64,000 bases of DNA from Acidimicrobiia bacterium (GTDB lineage: Bacteria > Actinomycetota > Acidimicrobiia > Acidimicrobiales > Aldehydirespiratoraceae). Positions within the stretch are counted from its first letter, which is position 1. Every line of letters begins with the position of its first letter. This document shows positions 18,687 through 25,719 of this stretch, piece after piece. The stretch is taken from positions 186,001-250,000 of the forward strand of contig JAJEHD010000003.1 in the NCBI GenBank assembly GCA_022819505.1, given 5' to 3'. The notes under the pieces were generated by a model, which was given only the letters and a program-made list of their open reading frames with translations, did no database searches and had not been told where the DNA came from. A program made the position numbers and the translations under genes.

Positions 18687-20444
18687 CTAGCGCGATCCCC
18701 GGACCTGAACGGTCACCACATCGAGGCCCTGGTACTTCTGATGCTGCACCGAGGTCGCGTAGTGGCGCAGGAGGCGCAGGGAGATCTCGCCCTCCTCGAT
18801 TCCTTGGCCTCCCTCGGCCTCCTCGCTCAGGTACGCCAACCGGTCCTCGAGGTTCTCCTCGTCGAACACCGCCAGGAACTCCAGCTCGACCAGGTTGTCG
18901 CTGGGCCGGGCGATCACGATGAACCGGGGCGGTCCCTCACCAGGGGTCCCGCGGGGGTGGATCAGGCTGATGAGCGTCTCCTCGCCGGCCGACCGCAGCC
19001 GGCTGGTCGAGGTCTGGTTCCAACCCAGCCGGGTGGCGATGTCGCACAGGAACCGGTCGATCTCGGGTAGGGACGACACGCTGAGATCGACCTCGAGGCG
19101 GGTCTGGCGTATGGGTCGGGTGGCCTCCATGAACAGCGTCAGCAGGACGGCGGTGGCCGCGCCCATCACCACGCCGTTGTCCAGCAGCGGGGACCATGTC
19201 CCGCCCAGCAGGTCGGCGAAGATCGTCTGCTGCTCGAGCCCGGCGCCCACGGCGAAGGAGATCGCCACGATGGTGGCCTTCTGGGCGTCGAGACCGTCGG
19301 AGACCGCGGTCCGCACCCCGGCCACGAAGAGCGTGCCGATGGCCACAAGGATGTAGGCCCCCATGACCGCGCTCGGGATCGAGATGAGGACTGCGGTGAA
19401 CTTGGGGAACAGGGCCAGCGCGGCGAGGACGGCCCCCATCACGTAGCCGACCCGGCGAGCGGCCACCGACGTGAACGTGATCAGCATCACGCTGCGGGAC
19501 GAGTACGCGGTGGTCGGCGGCGTCCCGACGAACCCCGAGAGCAGGATGCCGAGGCCATTGGTGTTGAGCGCGCCCTGCACCAGCCGGAAGTCGGTCACTC
19601 TGGGCTTGCGCCGGGAGGCCTGCTGCACGGCCACGCTGTCGCCCATGTTCTTGACCCCGCCCACCAGGGTGACCACGACGAACGCCGGGAGCAGCGTCCA
19701 GAACTCGGGTCCGGGAGTCAGGTCCAGCCCGGGGAACCCGCCGGAGGGGACTCCGGCCCAGGCGGCGTCGATCACCGGTTCGGTGTCGTAGGCGCCGAGA
19801 GCGGCCGCCGCGACCGTCCCGGCCAGCAGCGCCACCAGCGGCGACCAGGGTTTCAGGCTCCGCGGTGCCCGCAGCGCCAGCACGGTGGTCACAACCAGGG
19901 TCACCACCGCGACGACGGGCCCGGTGACCGGGTCGGCGTCGCCGGCAACCTCCCTGACCCGGCCGAGCGCGATCGGCAGGACCGACACCGCGATCAGCAT
20001 GAGCACGGTGCCGGACACGATGGGGGTGATGACCCGGCGCAGCAACGGCAGCCAGAAGGCGAGCATGAGGTAGAAGGCGGACGCGGCCACGGTCAGACTG
20101 GCCAGCATGGCCGGCCCTCCCGCTTCCAGCGCCAGCACGGCCACGGCCACGAAGTTGGTGGTGGGGCCCATGAACAGGATGTGCCCCGCTCCGAGCCGCC
20201 AGACCCGGCTGGCCTGGAGCGCGATGAGGCCTCCGGAGATGATCAGGGCTGCGAACACGGTCCACGTCAGGTAGTCGTCGTCCTGGCCGCCCGACCGGGC
20301 GGTGACGGCCACGATCACCACGATCGAGGTCAGGATCATCATCACGCCCTGAAGGCCGACGCCGAGCAGCAGCAGCGGCGGGCACGGGTCGTCCGGCTCG
20401 TAGCGGATTCCGCTGCTGCTGTCCTGACTGTCGGCGGCGCTCAT
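18687..20444 (-). CDS. NCS2-type permease fused to a degenerate RsbW-like ATPase domain
   Basis: Residues 1-390 form about 14 membrane segments with NCS2 (nucleobase/ascorbate transporter) signatures: GGVKNMGDSVAVQQ and GLGILLSGFVGTPPTTAYS. After the membrane part, about residues 400-585 resemble the HATPase fold of RsbW anti-sigma kinases (SLPEIDRFLCDIATRLG, SAGEETLISLI), but the N-box asparagine that binds ATP is replaced by Ser, so ATP binding is doubtful. This fusion suggests a transporter with a cytoplasmic sensory or signalling module. ATG 20444 lies two bases after the upstream CaiB stop, so translation is likely coupled. A purine-like or organic-acid substrate is possible; none is shown. 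Confidence 0.75.
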   Translation of the reverse strand: MSAADSQDSSSGIRYEPDDPCPPLLLLGVGLQGVMMILTSIVVIVAVTARSGGQDDDYLTWTVFAALIISGGLIALQASRVWRLGAGHILFMGPTTNFVAVAVLALEAGGPAMLASLTVAASAFYLMLAFWLPLLRRVITPIVSGTVLMLIAVSVLPIALGRVREVAGDADPVTGPVVAVVTLVVTTVLALRAPRSLKPWSPLVALLAGTVAAAALGAYDTEPVIDAAWAGVPSGGFPGLDLTPGPEFWTLLPAFVVVTLVGGVKNMGDSVAVQQASRRKPRVTDFRLVQGALNTNGLGILLSGFVGTPPTTAYSSRSVMLITFTSVAARRVGYVMGAVLAALALFPKFTAVLISIPSAVMGAYILVAIGTLFVAGVRTAVSDGLDAQKATIVAISFAVGAGLEQQTIFADLLGGTWSPLLDNGVVMGAATAVLLTLFMEATRPIRQTRLEVDLSVSSLPEIDRFLCDIATRLGWNQTSTSRLRSAGEETLISLIHPRGTPGEGPPRFIVIARPSDNLVELEFLAVFDEENLEDRLAYLSEEAEGGQGIEEGEISLRLLRHYATSVQHQKYQGLDVVTVQVRGSR

Positions 20445-20446
20445 GC

Positions 20447-21649
20447 TCAGATCACATTCTCGTCCCGCAGGGCGGCCAGTTCGGCTCCTGAGAGTCCCAG
20501 CAGGCTGGAGAGGACCTCGTCGGTGTGCTCGCCGAGGCGGGGGGCGCCGGAGGGGGTCGGAGGCGGCTCGTTCCCGAAGCGGGGGAACGCCGCCTGCTGC
20601 CGTACGGGGCCGATGACCGGGTCGTCGACGGTGCAGATGTCGCCCCTGGCACGCACATGCTCGTCGGCGGCGATGTCGGCCACGTCGTGGACGGTGCCGA
20701 CGGGCACGCCATGGCGTAGGCAGCGCTCCTCTATCTCGGCCGCGTCCAGTCCGGCCGCCCATTCGGCAACGGTCTGGTTGACTTCGTCCCGGTTGCGGCC
20801 GCGCGCCCCGGAGGACCCGAAGCGCTCGTCGGCCGACAGATCGGGCCGGCCCATCGCTTCGCAGAGGCGTTCGAACACTGGCTGGCGCACGGCCACGATG
20901 CACACGTGCCGGCCGTCCCGGCTCCGGTAGTTGTCGATGGGCGCGGCCCGGTCAGACCGGTTGCCGGTGCGCTGGCGCACCGAGCCCAGCCGGTCGTAGG
21001 CCGCGATCGTCCACTCCATGATCCGCAGCACCGAGCCGTACAGGTAGGCGTTGACGACGCCTCCTGTGCCGGTGCCTTTGGCGTCGCGCTCATAGAGCAG
21101 GCTGGTCACGGCCTGGGCGGCGAACACCGCGGTCAGGTAGTCGGAGACGGGTAGGCCCGGTCGTGCCGGGGACTGGTCGGCATGCCCGGTGAGGTGGGTC
21201 AGCCCGGCGAACGCGACGGCGTTGTGGTCGAAGCCGTTGTGCAGCGACTTGGGGCCGTCCTGGCCGTACAGGCTGATGCGGGCCGTGACCAGGCGCGGGT
21301 CGAGCCGGGACGGGTGGATGTTCCAACGCTCCAGGGTGCCGGGCCGGAAGTTCTCGCACACCACGTCGCACTCCGAGGCCAGGCGCCGGAACAGCTCCTG
21401 GCCCTGCGGGTCGCGCAGGTTGATGGTCACCGACTTGCGGCCCCGGCCCTCCACCGACCAGCACAGCGAGTAGCGGTTGCCTTCGTCGTCGGTGGCGAAC
21501 GGCCCGTTGATGCGGGTCGGATCACCCCGGCCGGGATCCTCGATCTTGATGATCTCGGCGCCCTGCTCGCCGAGGATCCCGGCGCAGAACGGGGCCGCGA
21601 TCCGGGTGCCCAGGTCGAGGACCCTGATCCCGGCCAGGGGCTGCCTCAC
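20447..21649 (-). CDS. CaiB/BaiF-family CoA-transferase (upstream paralogue)
   Basis: A 400-residue class-III CoA-transferase, closely similar along its whole length to the copy at 17468 (shared LAGxRVxDLG start, GEQGAE, NFRPGTLERWNIHPSRLDP, TGTGGVVNAYLYGSVLRIMEW). The GTG start overlaps the crotonase stop (GTGA), and the permease starts two bases after its stop. The order crotonase-CaiB-permease-CaiB suggests uptake of a small acid or related compound and its activation by CoA transfer; the substrate is not identified. Confidence 0.88.
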   Translation of the reverse strand: MRQPLAGIRVLDLGTRIAAPFCAGILGEQGAEIIKIEDPGRGDPTRINGPFATDDEGNRYSLCWSVEGRGRKSVTINLRDPQGQELFRRLASECDVVCENFRPGTLERWNIHPSRLDPRLVTARISLYGQDGPKSLHNGFDHNAVAFAGLTHLTGHADQSPARPGLPVSDYLTAVFAAQAVTSLLYERDAKGTGTGGVVNAYLYGSVLRIMEWTIAAYDRLGSVRQRTGNRSDRAAPIDNYRSRDGRHVCIVAVRQPVFERLCEAMGRPDLSADERFGSSGARGRNRDEVNQTVAEWAAGLDAAEIEERCLRHGVPVGTVHDVADIAADEHVRARGDICTVDDPVIGPVRQQAAFPRFGNEPPPTPSGAPRLGEHTDEVLSSLLGLSGAELAALRDENVI

Positions 21650-22485
21650 TGGGATTGCGGGTCGCGGTGCTCGGCGAAGACTTCTTTCATGGAGCCCTTC
21701 TGCATGCGCTGCTCGAGCGCGCCGAGAGCGGTGGCGGTGTTGTGCATCCAGTGATGGGCCTGGAAGTGGTAGTCCCAGGCGTCGCGCTGGCCCTGGAGGT
21801 CGAGGGTCTTGTTGATCGAGCGCTTCACCACCTGGGCGGTGGCCGGCGGCACCAGCGCGATCTGTTCAGCCATTTCCCGCACAGCGGAGGCCAGCTCGTC
21901 GCGGGGCACCACCCGGTTGACCATCCCGAGCCGCTCGGCCTCGGCCGCGCTGATCGTGTCGGCGGTGAGCAGGAACTCCTTGGCCTTGCGGGCCGGCATC
22001 TCCCACGGCTCCACCAGGATCTCCACCGCGGCGCCGGTCATGCGCAGCACCGGGTTCTGGAAGGCGGCGTCGTCGCTGGCCACGATGATGTCGGCCATGC
22101 AGGCCAGCATCACCCCCGCGGCCACGCACTTGCCGTGCACCGCCGCGATGGTGGGCTTGCGGAAGTCCCGGATGCGCAGGCAGCGGTCGAAGTACATCAC
22201 CTTCTCGTGGTGCCACTTGCCCTCGGGGGTGTCGCGCATCAGCCGCCACTTGTCGGGCTCCACGTCGCCCACGAGCGCCTTGAGGTCGTGGCCGGCCGAG
22301 AAGTGCTTGCCGTTGGCGGCCAGCACCACCACCCGCACCTCGTCGTCGGCGTCGGCGAGGTCGAAGGCGGCGTCGAGCTCGTCGATCATCTGGGTGTCCT
22401 GGGCGTTGGCCACCTGGGGCCGATCCATGGTGATGGTGGCCACCGGGCCGTCGACCTCGTACAGGACCGTGGAGAAGTCGGCCAT
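21646..22485 (-). CDS. enoyl-CoA hydratase/isomerase (crotonase family)
   Basis: A crotonase of about 279 residues, with VDGPVATITMDRPQVANAQ at the N-terminus and the oxyanion-hole segments GKHFSAGHDLKAL and HGKCVAAGVMLACMADIIVA. It acts on enoyl-CoA thioesters; the precise reaction is unknown. ATG 22485 (MADFSTVLYEV) is preferred to 22506. It overlaps the downstream CaiB gene by 4 bases and follows the acyl-CoA dehydrogenase by 34 bases, so all are likely one transcript. Confidence 0.88.
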   Translation of the reverse strand: MADFSTVLYEVDGPVATITMDRPQVANAQDTQMIDELDAAFDLADADDEVRVVVLAANGKHFSAGHDLKALVGDVEPDKWRLMRDTPEGKWHHEKVMYFDRCLRIRDFRKPTIAAVHGKCVAAGVMLACMADIIVASDDAAFQNPVLRMTGAAVEILVEPWEMPARKAKEFLLTADTISAAEAERLGMVNRVVPRDELASAVREMAEQIALVPPATAQVVKRSINKTLDLQGQRDAWDYHFQAHHWMHNTATALGALEQRMQKGSMKEVFAEHRDPQSQ

Positions 22486-22519
22486 AGCGGCCAGTGTACG
22501 CACCACTACGAGCGAGGGA

Positions 22520-23704
22520 TCAGGGCCGGGGCTCGCGGGGCAGGCCCAGGGTTCGCTCGCCGATGACGTTGCGCTGGATCTCGCTAGTACCCGCGATGAT
22601 CGAAGCGGCCCGGTAGTAGAGCCACGATCGTTGCCAGCGGCCGCCGGCGGGGTTGCCGCCGGCGCCCCGCCACAGGGGGGCCTCGTCGCCGAGCACCCGC
22701 ATGGCGGTGGCGTGCAGCCGCTGGCTCATCTCGCTCCAGTAGAGCTTGGCGGTGGCGGTCTCGGCGCCGGGTCGGCGGCCGTGGGCGTGCTTGGACAGGG
22801 CCCGCCAGTTCTGGAGCTGGAACAGGCGCACCTCTGTGAAGGCCTGGGCCAGGTCCTGGGCGATGCGGGGTTCGTCGGCCAGGCCACGCTCGGCCGCCAG
22901 GCGCACGAGTTCCTCCAGCAGCTGGGAGTGGATGACGAGCTGGCGGGGGTTGGTGCCCCGCTCGCCGGCCAGGACCGAGGTGGCCACACCCCAGCCGCCG
23001 TCGACCGGTCCAATCACCTGGTCGTCAGCGACGAACACCCCGTCCAGCACCACCTCGTTGAAGTCCGACTCGCCGGTCATCTGGCGCAACGGCCGCACTT
23101 CCACGCCGGGGGCTCGCATGTCAACCATGAGCACGGTGATCCCGGCCCGTTTGGGGGCGTCGGGGCTGGTGCGGGCCAGGCACAGGCCCCAGTGGGCGAA
23201 CTGGGCGTAGGAGGTCCACACCTTGCGGCCTTGCAGTACCCAGCCGCCTTCGGCGGGCTCGGCCCGGGTTCGCAGCGAGGCCAGGTCGCTGCCCGCGTCG
23301 GGTTCGCTGAAGAGCTGGCAGATCAACTGCTCGGCGTTGAGGATGCCCGGCAGCCAGCGCTGCTTCTGGGCTTCGGTGCCGTGGGCCAGCAGGCAGGGGC
23401 CGACCAGGTTCACGGCGATGCGGCCGACCAGCTCCGGGGCCCGGGCTCGGGCCAGTTCCTCCTGCACGATGAAGTTGAAGACACCGTCGGCGCCCCGCCC
23501 GCCGTACTCCACCGGCCAGGTGACGCCCACGTAGCCGGCCTCGGCCAGGCTGCGCTGCCAGCGCCGGCCGAACTCGACCTCCTCGGCGAGGTCGTCGAAC
23601 AGCGGTGGCAGGCCGGTGCCGTAGTCCCAGGGCAGGTTCTCCTTCAGCCAGGCCCGGCACCCGGCTCGGAACGCCCGCTGCTCGGTAGTGGGCGTCAGGT
23701 CCAC
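22520..23704 (-). CDS. acyl-CoA dehydrogenase (large type)
   Basis: The protein (about 394 residues from GTG 23704; the frame is open to 23758) has the acyl-CoA dehydrogenase core: CQLFSEPDAGSDLASLRTRA, GWVLQGRKVWTSYAQFAHWG, and the C-terminal IIAGTSEIQRNVIGERTLGLPR. These FAD enzymes make the alpha,beta double bond in acyl-CoA and pass electrons to ETF. It is divergent from a shorter acyl-CoA dehydrogenase at 23767, an arrangement seen for heteromeric enzymes such as those of steroid side-chain degradation, so a two-subunit complex is possible. Confidence 0.88.
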   Translation of the reverse strand: MDLTPTTEQRAFRAGCRAWLKENLPWDYGTGLPPLFDDLAEEVEFGRRWQRSLAEAGYVGVTWPVEYGGRGADGVFNFIVQEELARARAPELVGRIAVNLVGPCLLAHGTEAQKQRWLPGILNAEQLICQLFSEPDAGSDLASLRTRAEPAEGGWVLQGRKVWTSYAQFAHWGLCLARTSPDAPKRAGITVLMVDMRAPGVEVRPLRQMTGESDFNEVVLDGVFVADDQVIGPVDGGWGVATSVLAGERGTNPRQLVIHSQLLEELVRLAAERGLADEPRIAQDLAQAFTEVRLFQLQNWRALSKHAHGRRPGAETATAKLYWSEMSQRLHATAMRVLGDEAPLWRGAGGNPAGGRWQRSWLYYRAASIIAGTSEIQRNVIGERTLGLPREPRP

Positions 23705-23766
23705 AAGGCCGGGTCTACCACGCCTCACCGCCCTGGTGAACGCTCGGGTGCCTACCATGCGGGGCG

Positions 23767-24816
23767 GTGGACTTCGACTTGTCGGCGGACCAGGTGGCGT
23801 TGCGGGATGCGGCCAGGGCTCTGCTGGACGATCGGTGCGACATGGTGGCGGTGCGGCGGGCCTGTGACGGCGGCGGATTCGACGCCGGCTTGTGGGCGGC
23901 CATGGTGGAGCAGGGCTGGACCGGCATCGCGGTGCCCGAGCCGCTGGGCGGGGTCGGGCTGGGCACGGTGGAGGCCGCGGTGCTGCTGGAGCAGACCGGC
24001 GCCCATCTGGCCCCGGTGCCGCTGCTGCAGCAGCTGGCCGCGCTGGCGGTGCTGGCTGGCGGCCCGTGGGGGGAGCGCCTGCTGTCGGGCGAGGCCGTCG
24101 CCTGCGTAGCCCGAACCCCGCTCGAGCGGGGAGGCGACGGTTCGGTATCGGGCCGGACCGAGCCGGTGATCTACGGCGCCCGGGCCGATGTGCTGGTCGC
24201 CCCGGCCGGTGACGAGCTGGTGGCGGTGGACCTCGCCGGCGTCGAGCGCTCGCCCGAGCCAGCCATGGACCAGACCCGCGAGCTGGCCTGGATCGACCTG
24301 GACGCCGTCCCGGCGACGACGGTGGGCGGCTCGCAGGAGGTGGCCGCCCACCTCGACCGGGGCGCGGTGTTCCATTCGGCGGAGATGCTGGGCGGCGCCG
24401 AGGCCGTGATGAACCTGGCGGTGGAGTACGCCAAGGCCCGGGAGCAGTTCGGCCGGCCCATCGGCAGCTTCCAGGCCGTCAAGCACCGCTGCGCCGACAT
24501 GCTGGTCGACGTCGAGGGCATGCGCTCCGCGGTCTACCACGCGGCCTGGGTCCTGGGCGCGGCCACCGCCGACGGCCCGGCGGCCGCGGCCACCGCCAAG
24601 ATCTGGTGCAGCGACGCCGGGGTGCGGGTGGCCGAGTCGGCGCTGCAGGTCCACGGCGGCATCGGCTTCACGTGGGAGGCCGACGTGCACCTGTACCTGA
24701 AGCGGGCCCAGCTCGACGGTGTGGCCTTCGGTGACTCCCGCCACCATCGGGCCCGCCTGGCGGCCATCCTGCGGGACCGGGTCGCAGCAGGAGCCAGCAT
24801 CTGGCCCGACCCCTGA
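23767..24816 (+). CDS. acyl-CoA dehydrogenase (short type)
   Basis: This 349-residue protein is shorter than most family members. It keeps the N-terminal helix bundle (DLSADQVALRDAARALL), EYAKAREQFGRPIGSFQAVK and the C-terminal QVHGGIGFTWEADVHLYLKR. The middle beta-domain is compact. It may pair with the divergent full-length enzyme at 22520. The last 50 or so bases of the gene, through the stop and four bases beyond, are repeated after the neighbouring NYN gene (25651-25717). Confidence 0.86.
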   Translation: MDFDLSADQVALRDAARALLDDRCDMVAVRRACDGGGFDAGLWAAMVEQGWTGIAVPEPLGGVGLGTVEAAVLLEQTGAHLAPVPLLQQLAALAVLAGGPWGERLLSGEAVACVARTPLERGGDGSVSGRTEPVIYGARADVLVAPAGDELVAVDLAGVERSPEPAMDQTRELAWIDLDAVPATTVGGSQEVAAHLDRGAVFHSAEMLGGAEAVMNLAVEYAKAREQFGRPIGSFQAVKHRCADMLVDVEGMRSAVYHAAWVLGAATADGPAAAATAKIWCSDAGVRVAESALQVHGGIGFTWEADVHLYLKRAQLDGVAFGDSRHHRARLAAILRDRVAAGASIWPDP

Positions 24817-24820
24817 CGCG
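24754..24820 (+). repeat. direct repeat, left copy (3' end of acyl-CoA dehydrogenase)
   Basis: The 67-bp segment ends in a 52-bp block identical to the right copy at 25651-25717 and includes the stop codon plus CGCG. The four differences lie in the first 15 bases and are mostly synonymous. Together the copies bracket the NYN gene. Confidence 0.85.
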
Positions 24821-24855
24821 CGTTGCGTGGCTGTTTGATTACTTTAAAGTCTAAG

Positions 24856-24885
24856 TTGCGCTAATGAGCGACTGTCTGATATAGT
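24856..24885 (+). promoter_or_regulatory. predicted sigma-70-type promoter for the NYN gene
   Basis: TTGCGC (24856) and TATAGT (24880) are separated by 18 bases, in a short AT-rich stretch that differs from the surrounding GC-rich DNA. A hairpin-forming run of C and G follows at about 24900-24930, before the start codon at 24996. Confidence 0.4.
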
Positions 24886-24995
24886 CCACTCATTCTTCCC
24901 CGCCCCCCTCGGGCTTCGGGCCCGGGGGCTGGCGGGTGCTATCGCTTCGGCGTTGTTCGCCCGGGCCAGTGAAGGACTCCAAGAAGCGGTGTCTC

Positions 24996-25616
24996 GTGTC
25001 GCGAGTTGCGGTCTTCGTCGACTACCAGAACATTTATCACGGAGCTCGTCGTGCCTTCGGCGATCCAACCGTCGATGCACCGAGCTTCGGGCATGTCGAT
25101 CCGGCTGCATTGGCACGATTGCTGATCGACCTCGGCCGCGACGTCGATTCGGGGCGCGTGCTGGTCGCAACTAGCGTCTACCGAGGCGAGCCCGGTCGTC
25201 TGAGTCACCGGAAGTTGCGTGCCGTATTCGCGCGGCAGACAGACCGGTGGCGGGCCGACCCGGCGGTGACGGTGAAGACCACGCCACTCCGCTACCGCCG
25301 AGAGGTCGGCTCCAGTACGCCGGTCTGGCGCGCTGAGGAGAAGGGCATCGACGTGCTGTTGGCAGTGGATGTGATTCGGGGCTGCTACCTCGACGAGTTC
25401 GACACCGTGGTGGTGGCATCGGCCGACACTGATCTGGTGCCGGCGCTCGATGAGGCTGTGCGGGTCGGCAAGCGGGTCGAGACCGCCTCATGGTCCGGTC
25501 CTGAGGCAGGCTTCACGGCGTTGCGGGTACCCGGCCATCGCATCTGGAGCCATCACCTCGGCCGCGAGCACTTCGAGCGAGTCCAGGACACCACCGACTA
25601 CCTGGCCAAGCGGTAG
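24996..25616 (+). CDS. NYN-domain (LabA/DUF88-like, PIN-fold) protein
   Basis: The product (about 206 residues) starts VSRVAVFVDYQNIYHG, the first conserved Asp motif of NYN domains. It continues with AEEKGIDVLLAVDV, the K-G-x-D motif, and VVVASADTDLVPAL with further acidic residues. NYN domains have the PIN-nuclease fold and are usually predicted ribonucleases. GTG 24996 places the motif at the N-terminus; an earlier start at 24936 is less likely. The gene sits alone between two copies of the acyl-CoA dehydrogenase 3' end and has its own promoter-like sequence, as expected for a recently inserted unit. Confidence 0.82.
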   Translation: MSRVAVFVDYQNIYHGARRAFGDPTVDAPSFGHVDPAALARLLIDLGRDVDSGRVLVATSVYRGEPGRLSHRKLRAVFARQTDRWRADPAVTVKTTPLRYRREVGSSTPVWRAEEKGIDVLLAVDVIRGCYLDEFDTVVVASADTDLVPALDEAVRVGKRVETASWSGPEAGFTALRVPGHRIWSHHLGREHFERVQDTTDYLAKR

Positions 25617-25650
25617 GGTCCGGCTGGGTTCGGTAGCCCTGAGGGGGACC

Positions 25651-25717
25651 CGTTTGGCCGCCGTCCTGCGGGACCGGGTCGCAGCAGGAGCCAGCATCTG
25701 GCCCGACCCCTGACGCG
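25651..25717 (+). repeat. direct repeat, right copy (acyl-CoA dehydrogenase 3' end remnant)
   Basis: It reads in frame as the C-terminus TRLAAVLRDRVAAGASIWPDP and stop, matching the end of the gene at 23767. The last 52 bases are identical to the left copy; upstream of that, codons differ mostly at third positions. There is no complete gene attached to it. Confidence 0.85.
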
Positions 25718-25719
25718 GA

